Below are positions 45,759-57,016 of a stretch of 64,000 nucleotides of DNA, piece by piece (within the stretch, counting starts at the first letter, position 1; the number at the start of each line of letters is the position of its first letter). The position numbers and the translations under genes are program-made. The notes under the pieces were generated by a model, which made no database searches, had not been told where the DNA came from, and saw nothing but the letters and a program-made list of their open reading frames with translations. This DNA comes from Siphonodentalium dalli (taxonomy: Eukaryota > Mollusca > Scaphopoda > Gadilida > Siphonodentaliidae): contig CP136063.1 in the NCBI GenBank assembly GCA_032622095.1, positions 117,884,723 to 117,948,722 on the forward strand, written 5' to 3'.

Positions 45759-47725
45759 AGCTCAACTTACTTTGTAAGTTTGAGCTATTGCCATGGGTTG
45801 GCATCCGTCATCTGTGTGTCCGTGTGTCCGTCAACAATTTCCTTTGGTGCGGGCTACAGGTCGTACCTTAGTTCTGATCTTTATGAAATTTGTCATGAAT
45901 GTTGACATTGACATGTAGATGGGAACGAGTCATTTTGGGGTCATTCGGCCTAAAAACATGGCCGCTGGTGGCCATCTTGGATTTCAAAATTAAATCCATT
46001 GGCGCGGGCTACAGGTCGTACTGTTCGTCTGATCATCATGAAATTTGTCATGGATGTTAATATTGACATGTAGATGGGAACGAGTGATTTTGGGGTCGTT
46101 CGGCCAAAAAACATGGCCGCCAGCAGCCATCTTGGATTTTACTCTTTGCATGTCTAAATCCTTTGGCACGGGCTACAGGTCGTAGCTTTGGTCGGATCTT
46201 CATAAAATTTGTCATGGATGTTAACAATGACATGTAGATGGGAATGAGTCATTTTGGGGTCGTTCGGCCAAAAAACATGGCCGCCAGCAGCCATCTTGGA
46301 TTTTACTCTTTGCATGACTAAATCATTTGTCGCGGGCTACAGATCGTACCTTAGTTCTGATCTTTATGAAATTGGTCATGAATGTTGAGATTGACAATTA
46401 GATGGGAACGAGTCGTTTTGGGGTCATTCGGTCAAAAAACATGGCCGATGGTGGCCATCTTGGATTTCAATATTAAATCCATCGGCGCGGGCTACAGGTC
46501 GTACTGTTCGTCTGATTATCATGAAATTTGTCTTGGATGTTAATATTGACATGTAGATGGGAACGAGTCATTTTGGGGTCATTCGGCCAAAAAACATGGC
46601 CGCCAGCAGCCATCTTGGATTTTACTCTTTGTATGACTAAATCCTTTAGCACGGGCTACAGGTCATACCTTTAGTCTGATCATCATAAACTTTGTCATGG
46701 CTGTTGAAATTGGAATGTAAATGGGAACGAGTCATTTTGGGGTCATTCGGACAAAAAACATGGCCACCAGCGGCTATCTTGGATTTCAAAATTTAATCCA
46801 TTAGCACGGGCCACAGGTCGTACTGTTCGTCTGATCATAATGAAATTGGTCATGGATGTTAATATTGACATGTAGATGGGAACGAGTAATTTCGGGGTCA
46901 TTCGGCCAAAAAACATGGCCGCCAGCAGCCATCTTGGATTTTACTCTTTGTATGACTAAATTCTTTAGCATGGGCTACAGGTCATACCTTCAGTCTGATC
47001 ATCATAAAAGTTGTCTTGAATGTTTATAATGACATGTAGATGGGAAAGAGTCATTTTGGGGTCATTTGGCCAAAAAACATGGCCGCCAGCAGCCATCTTG
47101 GATTTTACTTTTTGTATGACTAAATCCTTTAGCACGGGCTACAGGTCGTACCTTTAGTCTGATCATCATAAAATTTGTCATGGATGTTAACGATGACATG
47201 TAGATGGTAACGACTCATTTTGGGGTCATTCGGCCGAAAACATGGCCACCAGCAGCCATCTTGGATTTTACTCTTTGTATGACTAAATTCTTTAGCACGG
47301 GCTACATGTCGTACCTTTAGTCTGTTCATCATAAAATTTGTCATGAATCCTAATAATGACATGTAGATGGGAACGAGTCATTTTGGTGTCATTCGGCCAA
47401 AAAACATGTCCGCCAGCAGCCATCTTGGATTTTACTCTTTGTATGACTAAATTCTTTAGCATGGGCTACAGGTCGTACCTTTAGTCTGATCGTCATAAAA
47501 TTTGTCATGGATGTTAACGATGACATGTAGATGGGAACGACTCATTTTGGGGTCATTTGGCCGAAAACATGGCCGCCAGCAGCCATCTTGGATTTTACTT
47601 TTCTCTTCATGTCTATAAACTAGTATTAGACAATCAATTTTCCACATTTCTAATCGCTCCATTGACTGTAATACATTAAGTTGTTCCCTTTCCAAGTTGA
47701 GCTACAGTGTCATTGACACTTTCAT
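45759..47725 (+). mobile_element. family A (HINE-like) element, complete
   Basis: 5' module AGCTCAACTTACTTTGTAAG at 45759, a short GTGTGTCCGTGTGTCCG microsatellite, about eleven core units of both subtypes, type-1 tail, and hairpin ending at 47725. Its last four units and tail are very similar to those of the 25811-30750 element, suggesting a shared recent source. A second bare 3' end (AAGTTGAGCTACAGTGTCAT) follows at 47771-47802. Confidence 0.85.
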
Positions 47726-47802
47726 CTTTATCATCCTATTTATTGCTCAGCAAAAAATGAACTCCTTCCAAAGTTGAGCTACAGTGTCATTGACACTTTC
47801 AT

Positions 47803-48939
47803 TAGGTCAACTTGACAAAGTCAATTTTGAGCTATTGCCATGGGTTGGCGTCTGTCCATCCAACCATCAACAATTTCCATTTGCACACCCTACAGGTCAC
47901 ATCTCTTATCTGATTATCCCCAAGCATCATATGGATGTTCGGGGTGTTATCTAGACTGGAGACACTCTTTTTTGGCTCAACTTTACTTTGTAAAGTTTGA
48001 GCTATTGTCATGGCTTGGTATCCATCGTCCGTGCGTGTGTGCGTGTATGGATGTGTACATGTGTGAGGCGTCATCAATACAGGCTACAGGTCGTACCTTT
48101 GGTCAGATCATTATGAAATTTTTCATAGCTCTTGACATTGACATGTAGATGGGAACGAGTCATTTTGGGGTCATTCAGAAAGAAAAAAAATGGCTACCAG
48201 CAGCCATCTTGGATTTTAACTCTTTGCATGGCTAAATGCTTGGGCATGGGCTGCAGGTCCAACCTTTGTTCGGATCGTCATGAAATTTGTCATGGCTGTT
48301 AACATTGACATATAGATGGGAGTTAGTCATTTTCGGGTCATTCCGCAAAAAAACATGGCTGCCAGTGGCCATATTGGATTTCAAAATTCAATCCATTAGC
48401 ATGGGCTACAGGCCGTACCTTTTGTCTGATCATCATGAAATTTGTCACTTATATTAATATTGACATATAGATGGGAACGAGTCATTTTTTGGTCAATCGG
48501 CAAAAAAACATGTCGTACCTTTGGTCGGATCATCATGAAATTTGTCATGGATGTTAACATTGATATGTAGATGGGATCGAACCATTTTGGGGGTCATTCA
48601 GCCATAAAACATGTCAGCTGGCAGCCCTCTTGGATTTTACTCTTTGCATGACTAAATCCTTTGGCACACCCTACAGTCAACTTCCCTCATCCAATCATTA
48701 CCAAACTTCATATTAATCTTTATATCTACTAGATGGAAGCTATCAAACGTTTTTGAATTTCATTGGAAAACATAACCGTCAGCAACCATCTTGGATTTTA
48801 CTTTATATATATCTCTTCATGTTGATAATCTAGTATTACTTAGACCTTCAACTTTCCACATTCCTAATCGCTCCAATGATTGTAACACACAAAATTATTC
48901 CCTTTCAAAGTTGAGCTACAGTGTCATTGACACTTTCAT
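47803..48939 (+). mobile_element. family A (HINE-like) element, diverged, two 5' modules
   Basis: A degenerate 5' module at 47803 abuts the previous 3' hairpin. A better one begins at 47974 (GCTCAACTTTACTTTGTAAA), with TGTGTGCGTG microsatellite. About five core units with deletions follow, then type-1 tail and hairpin ending at 48939. Confidence 0.75.
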
Positions 48940-49183
48940 TTTCAAAAGTCGTTGAACAACATGACCACCAGCAGCCATCTTGGATTTCAAATTTGAATCA
49001 ATCGGCACACCCTGCAGCCCGCATTTGCTGGAGAATTGTTATGCAATTTTACAGTCATATTTTGGATTGTGGATATTCTATTTGATATTAATGTTTTTTG
49101 TTTGCTTGGATAATGTTTATTTTTTGCTTACAGGTGAATTTTCCGTTATTGCAATTTATTTATTTGCTACTACTGTTTTTCAG

Positions 49184-49379
49184 AGAGTTGTATAAAGAAT
49201 TGGTGCCATTGTTTGAAATTGACCACTTGCTGATGAACACCTTCATAGCATCATTAAACATTGATTCACTGAATGATATTCTCACCGAAGCTGTCTTTCC
49301 ACCAGACATTGTCATTGGATGCATATTTTATCATGCTAATAATACTAGATACATGTTTGGCAATTCTATGCTCAGAGAG
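49184..49379 (+). CDS. internal exon, possible RNF213/mysterin-like protein
   Basis: Exon of 196 nt with acceptor CTACTACTGTTTTTCAG and donor AGAGAG|GTGAGA. Its first base completes the glycine codon opened by the 44204-44440 exon, and it exits in phase 0. It encodes about 65 residues: ELYKELVPLFEIDHLLMNTF, then IASLNIDSLNDILTEAVFPP and ending NSMLRE. It is helix-rich, with no catalytic motif. A one-unit family A relic (48950-49020) lies between the preceding element and this exon. Confidence 0.72.
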
Positions 49380-49527
49380 GTGAGAATAATTTAATATAAA
49401 TTAACATACATTATAGTCTTATAGATATAAGGTTCAAGATGAATTTTATGGGCCAAAAACATTCCATGTGTGTAGTATGCAGGATTACATTAATAAAACA
49501 CAGGTCAGATTTTATTTAGGGTATTAA

Positions 49528-51085
49528 CCCTTTGAACCCTGGCGCCCCACAGTGATCGACACCCTGACCCGGGGCTCCCAGTGGTATGTCCGCTTAAATT
49601 AGATAGTTTCTAGTAGCATGGTGTTGATTATGTTCAAATTGCGACACCGGTCTGAAACTTTACACGTTTGTCCCCCATGGATCAGCGATCATTATAAGAT
49701 CGCGAGACTTTGCCTCGCGGCAACTCCTTGGTAACGGTTGCTAGGCAACTACCCGGAATTGACTGGAAAATGTAAATATAGCTTATAGCGTCGTAATTCA
49801 ACCTCAGTGATTGCGTTTTTTGATGCAGGTACTACCCTAACGTGAAATTTGAGATATACCCGACCAGAATAGTGAACCAAATATCCCATTTAAGGGTAGC
49901 AACGGTTGCTAAGCAAATACCACAACTGATCGAATGACATAATTGCACTAACCATTCAGTGGTATGTTTGCCTTAATTTAGACAGTGTCTACTCGCATGG
50001 TGTTGGTTATGTTGAAAGGGGACACCTACCTGAAACTGTGCAGGCATGATATATGCATGCACGGACCACTGATCATTGTAAGATCGGGAGACTTTGCCAC
50101 CCGATCTCGCCTTAGAAACGGTTACTAGGCAACTACCCGAAATTTGCAGGATAAACGAATTCTAGCTTATAACGTTGTAATTATACATCAGCGAATTGCG
50201 TTTCGATGCAACCAATATCCTAATGTGAAATTAAGATATACCTGACCATGCGCGAGTAAGTCAACTTGATATGCGATAGACTTTTTGCTGCATGTAGCAC
50301 AACAGAGACTGATATTACAGAGACCAGAAACAACGTAATTTCCCGTAACATATCGTGGCCCCATTGTTCAAGTAAGCTGTCTAGATTGTGTCTACTATAC
50401 TAACATGTGAAACATGCAACAAAATGTCATATATAGCGCCACATTTAACTTAAACGCATTTTTTAAATTGAATTATAGTCTGCGCCCATGCGCATATTTT
50501 CCTAGCCATTTCTAGCGGGCAGCCAATCCATATAGACACCTTTGCCAGCGCTGACTTCAATAGGCCAATTTAAATATATATATTAGTGGGTATGTCGTGT
50601 ATAAGTACGTTATAAACCATTTATTTGTCATTGCGCTAGTCTGCGCATGCGCGAATAAATCAACTTCATATGCGATAGACCCTTCCCCATATGTAGCAGA
50701 ACACTGGTTAATATACACGAGGGTAATTTAAACTGAAATTGTGTGTCTAAATTACGTCTGTACTGTACACACACGGGGAACACGAAATTATATGCCGTAT
50801 ATAGCGGCATAGTTCGCTTAAAATATCGTATGTTTTTGTAGAGTATATGCTATGCGCATGCGCATATATTTCTACCCGATACTAGCGGTCAACCATTCCA
50901 TACGCACCATGGGCGCCGCTGACATATGTGGGGGCAATTTAAATATAAATCAGTGGGTCAGACGCTCGTTATACTATATATAAATTTGCTACCGAATCAT
51001 GTCGTCGCTGCACCGAAATATCGGTGTTACGGGATATAGTCACGGTTCGTTTGCACCTAAATATCGGTGTTACGGGTTCAAAGGG
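49528..51085 (+). mobile_element. piggyBac-like TTAA element, complete and non-coding
   Basis: Perfect 12-bp terminal inverted repeats CCCTTTGAACCC (49528-49539) and GGGTTCAAAGGG (51074-51085) are each flanked by TTAA (49524-49527 and 51086-51089), the piggyBac target duplication. Internal GGTAACGGTTGCTAGGCAAC-type repeats, several GCGCATGCGCATA boxes and two AAATATCGGTGTTACGGG copies near the right end are present. There is no transposase; it is presumably mobilised in trans. The relative at 4724 has the same left end and orientation. Confidence 0.85.
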
Positions 51086-51092
51086 TTAAAGT

Positions 51093-51492
51093 GATATGAA
51101 ACACTCCGGTTGGGTGATCAAATAGAAATGGAGAATAATCTTGCTCATAGTAGTTATTTTTACAAATATTAATTCAAATTTACAACACACACCGTCATTC
51201 TTGTATATGAATTAAATGCAATGACTCTCGATGGCGAAATCATTTGCGTTAAGTTTATCACTGATAGTTGCATCCCGAATCAAGATGTAAATATTTACAA
51301 TTGAGGGTAGTTAACACGATGTTTTCTATGGAGTGGTATGGTCAATTTCTTTGAGATTTTCGACGATGTTAGTAGAATGCTATATTCCCTCAGTTACCAT
51401 AGTACTGAGCACTAATTCATCAGTTTCACGCACCCGAACAAGTCCATAATATGTCTTTAAAGCCTATTTTTGCCAGAGTTGTGGCCCTTTAT
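51093..51492. other. intron stretch, nothing recognised
   Basis: No exon, RNA gene or repeat end identified. Confidence 0.4.
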
Positions 51493-53312
51493 TAGCTCAA
51501 CTTTACTTTGTAAAGTTTGAGCTATTGCCATGGCTTGGTATCCATCGTGCGTGTGTGTGTGCGTGATTCGTCAACAATTTCCTTTAGCACGGGCTAGAGT
51601 TCGTACCTTTGATCCGATTATTTTGAAATTTGTCATGGATGTTGACATTGACATGTAGATGGGAACGAGTCATTTTGGGGTCATTTGTAAAAAAAACATG
51701 GCCGCCAGTGGCCATCATGGATTTCAAAATTCAATCCATTAGCACGGGCTACAGGCCGTACTGTTTGTCTTATTGTCATGAAATTTGTCATGGATGTTAA
51801 TATTGACATGTAGATGGGAACGAGTAATTTTGGGGTCATTCGGCCAAAAAACATGGCCGCCAGCAGCCATCATGGATTTTACTATTTGTATGACTAAATT
51901 CTTTAGCACGGGCTACAGGTCGTACCTTTATTCTGATCATCATAAAATTTGTCATGGATGTTAACAATGACATGTAGATGGGAACGAGTAATTTTGTGGT
52001 CATTCGGGCAAAAAACATGGCCACCAGCAGCCATCTTGGATTTTACTCTTTGTATGACTAAATCCTTTAGCACGGGCTACAGGTCGTACCTTTAGTCTGA
52101 TCATCATGAAATTTGTCATCGCTGTTGAAATTGGAATGTAGATGGGAACGAGTCATTTTGGGGTCATACTGACAAAAAACATGGCCGTCAGTAGCCATCT
52201 TTGATTTCAAAATTTAATCCATTAGCACGGGGCCACAGGTCGTACTGTTTGTCTGATCATCATGAAATTTGTCATGAATGTTAACATTGACATGTAGATG
52301 GGAACGAGTAATTTTGGGGTCATTCGGCCAAAAAACATGGCCGCCAGCAGCCAGCATGGATTTTACTCTTTGTATGACTAAATTCTTTAGCACGGGCTAC
52401 AGGTCGTACCTTTAGTCTGATCATCATAAAATTTGTCATGGATGTTAACAATGACATGTAGATGGGAACGAGTAATTTTGGGGTCATTCGGCCCAAAAAC
52501 ATGGCCGCCAGCAGTCATCTTGGATTTTACTCTTTGTATGACTAAATTCTTTAGCACGGGCTGCAGGTCCTACTTTTAGTCTGATCATCATAAAATTTGT
52601 CATGGATATTAACAATGACATGTAGATGAGAACGAGTAATTTTGGGGTCAATCGGCCAAAAAACATGGCCGCCAGCAGCCATATTGGATTTTACTCTTTG
52701 TATGACTAAATTCTTTAGCACGGGCTGCAGGTCGTACCTTTAGTCTGATCATCATAAAATTTGTCATGGATGTTAACAATGACATGTAGATGGGAACGAG
52801 TAATTTTGGGGTCATTCGGCCAAAAAACATGGTCGCCAGCAGCCATCTTGGATTTTACTCTTTGTATGACTAAATTCTTTAGCACGGGCTACATGTCATA
52901 CCTTTAGTCTGATCATCATAAAATTTGTCATGAATGTTAATAATGACATTTAGATGGGAACGAGTCATTTTGGGGTCATTCGGCCAAAACACATGGCCGC
53001 CAGCAGCCATCTTGGATTTTACTCTTTGTATGACTAAATTCTTTAGCATGGGCTACAGGTCGTACCTTTAGTCTGATTGTCATAAAATTTGTCATGGATG
53101 TTAACAATGACATGTAGATGGGAACGACACATTTTGGGGTCATTCGGCCGAAAACATGGCCGCCAGCTGCCATCTTGGATTTTACTTTTCTCTTCATGTC
53201 TATAAACTAGTATTAGACATTCAAATTTCCACATTCCTAATTGCTCCATTGACTGTAATACATTAAATTATTCCCTTTCCAAGTTGAGCTACAGTGTCAT
53301 TGACACTTTCAT
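51493..53312 (+). mobile_element. family A (HINE-like) element, complete and regular
   Basis: 5' foldback at 51493, GTGTGTGTGTGCG microsatellite, first core unit of the short subtype, then about ten units spaced close to 164 bp. A type-1 tail and hairpin end at 53312. Because the units are so regular, similar 60-codon minus-strand frames recur exactly 164 bp apart (52320, 52484, 52648), a useful measure of the period. Confidence 0.88.
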
Positions 53313-54033
53313 TGGAATTTGGGCTCAGTTTTCATTTCAGGATTACATCTTCAGTTAAACGGACATGGCGATGTTGTTAAATTTTTCAGTCAGCTGTCTC
53401 TTAAAAATTACATCCGGAAAATCTAGAGCTGTTTTTTCGCTCTGAAACATTTATGGTACTACTTAATTTTGATAACTAAAATAAAGAAAATGGGTGTGAA
53501 AATGTGTGTGTGAAGATTTTTAATAATTTCATGTTAGGATAACGCAATATGCCTTTTCATGACAATCTGTTTTGATACGGTGCCCAGATTGTGTTCAAAA
53601 TTCTATTTGTTTATTCTTCAATTCGTCTTTCTGTGACATTAATGCTCGTAGAACGTTATTTCAGATAATTATCTATTTCTATACCAGGAAAAAGTCAAAA
53701 GCGAATATTAGGTTGTATTTTTGAACAAAACCACCATGTGGCATATAAGTTGACATATGATGCAATGACATTTAATAAGCATATTTATTACATATATATC
53801 GACGTAATTCGCATGATCGCACAAGTTTCCAGGCTTGTGATAATTCTCAGCATCACACTAGTGCAATCTGTCGACGGAACTATTTCATTCAGTGTTAAAA
53901 CTCAATTAAATTCACATTTTCTGTACCGGAGATGTACGATTGTGAGTCAATGTACTATGATACTGAGATATGTAATAAAAATAGAACTGCATGAGTGTCT
54001 GGATTTTGATGAATTTTTTCTTACTCGATTTTT
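53313..54033 (+). other. intron stretch with a possible orphan first exon
   Basis: An ATG at 53813 opens a frame MIAQVSRLVIILSITLVQSV, a plausible signal peptide (charged start, hydrophobic core, small residues at the cut). It is followed by about 20 residues to RRCTI, where a strong donor GTGAGT occurs at 53942. The frame otherwise runs on into the next family A element. No following exon was found, so this may be a captured or dead exon, or chance. Confidence 0.3.
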
Positions 54034-55444
54034 AGCTCAACTTACTTTTGTAAGTTTGAGCTATTGCCATGGTTTGGCGTCCGTCGTCCGTGTGTGCGTG
54101 TGTCCGTCAACAATTTCCTTTGGCGCGGGCTACAGGTCGTACCTTTGGTCTGATCTTTATGAAATTTGTCATGAATGTTGACATTGACATGTAGATGGGA
54201 ACGAGTCATTTTGGGGTCATTCAGCCAAAAAACATGGCCGCTGGCAGCCATCTTGGATTTCAAGATTCAATCCATTGGCGCGGGCTACAGGTCGTACTGT
54301 TCGTCTGATCATCATGAAATTTGTCATTGATGTTAATAATGACATGTAGATGGGAACGAGTGATTTTGGGGTCGTTCGGCCAAAAAACATGGCTGCCAGC
54401 AGCCATCTTGAATTTTACTCTTTGCATGACTAAATCCTTTTGCGCTGGGCTACAGGTCGTTGCGTTGGTCGGAAGTTTATGAAATTTGTCATGGATGTTA
54501 ACACTGACATGTAGATGGGAACGAGTGATTTTGGAGTCGTTCGGCCAAAAAACATGGCCGCCAGCAGCCATCTTGGATTTTACTCTTTGCATGACTAAAT
54601 CCTTTGGCGCGGGCTACAGATTGTACCTTTGGTCTAATCTTTATGAAATTTGTCATGAATGTTGACATTGACATGTAGATGGGAACGAATCATTGTGGGG
54701 TCATTCGGCCAAAAAACATGGCCGCCAGCAGCCATCTTGGATTTTACTCTTTGCATGACTAAATCCTTTTGCGCGGGCTACAGGTCGTTGCGTTTGTCGG
54801 AAATTCATGAAATTGGTCATGGATCTTAACACTGACATGTAGATGGGAACGAGTGATTTTGGGGTCGTTCGGCCAAAAAACATGGCCACCAGCAGCTATC
54901 TTGGATTTTACTCTTTGCATGACTAAATCCTTTGTTGCGGGCTACAGGTCGTAGCTTTGGTCAGATGGTCATGAAATTTGTCATGGATGATAACAATGAC
55001 ATGTAGATGGGAACGAGTCGTTTTGGGGTCATTCTGTCCAAAAACATGGCCGCCAGCAGCCATCTTGGATTTTACTCTTTGCATCACTAAATCCTTTCGC
55101 GCGGGCCATTTTGGATTTCAAAATTCAATCCATTGGCGCGGTCTGCAGGTCGTACTGTTCGTCTGATCATCATGAAGTTTGTAGGTCGTAGGTTTGGTCA
55201 GATCTTCATAAAATTTGTCATGGATGTTAACAATGACATGTAGATGGGAACGAGTCCTTTTGGGGTCAATTGGCCAAAAAAACATGGCTGCCAGCAGCCA
55301 TCTTGTATTTTACTCTTTGCGTCACTAAATCCTTTGGCGCAGGTTAGACATTTCAATTTGCACCTTTCCTATTCCTCCATTTACTGTCAACCATTAAATT
55401 ATTCCCCTACCTAAGTTGAGCTACAGTGTCATTGACACTTTCAT
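54034..55444 (+). mobile_element. family A (HINE-like) element, complete, type-2 tail
   Basis: 5' module AGCTCAACTTACTTTTGTAA at 54034, CCGTGTGTGCGTGTGTCCG microsatellite, about seven core units carrying TTGGCGCGGGCTACAGG, then the type-2 tail and hairpin ending at 55444. The tail reads CCATTAAATTATTCCCC without interruption, the best empty-site match for the DIRS insertion. Confidence 0.87.
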
Positions 55445-55854
55445 TTGGCGGAACATGATACCTCTCGTGCGGGACTGCGTCCCCCACTCGAGATAGCGCT
55501 CTGCCAACAAATCTCGTGCGATAATTTCGTCAAAATCCAGACACTAATGCGGTTCTATCTATTTAAAACCATAAAATACAGGTCATGATCAATTTAGGGT
55601 TTGGATCACTCATTTATACCTGATTTGTTTTTTTTTGTAGATAACGAACACAAAGCCAGACTAAGAATGTCTGATATGGTATAATTTATATATATATGTA
55701 TATATAAGCATGGCGTCCTTCTTACAAGCGAAATAAAGATCACACATTGAGTTTATTTTTCTTATTAAATGGACGCCATATATATTTTCAATGAAATTTA
55801 ATAAGGATATTTACTACTATGAGGATATTCAATGGACTGTTCAAAAATTTTGTT
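55445..55854. other. intron stretch, nothing recognised
   Basis: AT-rich DNA with a TATATA run near 55690. No exon or repeat end was identified. Confidence 0.4.
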
Positions 55855-57016
55855 AGCTGAACTTTACTTGTAAAGTTTGAGCTATTGCCATGGCTTGGTA
55901 TTCATCATCCGTGTGTGTGCATGTGTGGAGACGTCCGTCAACATTTTCCATTAGCATGGGTTAATGGTTGTACCTTTGTCGGATCATAATGAAATTTTTC
56001 ATTGATGTTAACATTGACATGTAGATGGGAACAAGTCATTTTGGGGTCATTTGGCCATAAAACATGGCCGCTGGCAGCCATTTTGGATTTTACTCTTTGC
56101 ATGACTAAATCGTTTTGACGGCTGTTGACATTGACATATGGATGTGAACGAGTCATTTTGGGGCCATTCGGCAAAAAAACATGGTTGCCAGCAGCCATCT
56201 TGGATTTCAAAATTCAATCCATTGGCACAGGCTACAGACCGGAGTGTTCGTCTGATCATTATGAAATTTCTCATGGATGTTAATATTGACATGTAGATGG
56301 GAACGAGTCATTTTGGGGTCATTCTGCCATAAAACATGGTTGCCAGCAGCCATCTTGAATTTTACTCTTTGCATGACTTAATCCTTTGGCATGGGCTAGA
56401 GGTTGTACCTTTTATCGATCATTATGAAATTGGTCATGCATTGGCATGTAGACGGGAAAGAGTCATATTTGGGTCATTCGGTCAAAAAACATGGGCTGCC
56501 AACGAGCATCTTGGATTTCAAAATACAATCCATTAACACAGGCTGTTTGTCTGATCTTCATAAAATTTATTGTGCATGTTAATATTGACATGTAGATGGG
56601 AAGGAGTCATTTTGGGGTCATTCTGCCATAAAATGTGGCAAATGGCAGCCATCTTGGATTTTACTCTTTGCATGGCTAAATCCTTTGCAGGCCTTAAATT
56701 CCGACGCGAATCACCGAATGATTCGCATTTTGATTCCCGTGACCGCCGGTGGCGCGAATCGAGATAGTTTAGCGATGATTCGCGCTTAAAATGTATAAGT
56801 TATCAAGCGGTAACAAAATGCCATGTGCAGTGGGTTTCTAACGAATGACAACAACGAATAACGTATATGCGCTCGTGTGCGTGGTTCCGGAGAGGAATTC
56901 TCGTTTTACAATTACCCATTACTCCGGATGTATTAATAGAGTACACACCGGAAGGGAGATAATTCAACTTCCGTTATGGGAAACTTTTTGAGTTAAAAAC
57001 TCCACGAAAGTTTGAA

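Noticed and set aside
11203-55444. Classical centromeric-type satellite DNA
   Set aside because: Arrays are short (about 5-18 units), each bounded by the same 5' module and 3' hairpin, and dispersed among exons, which fits transposons carrying internal tandem repeats.
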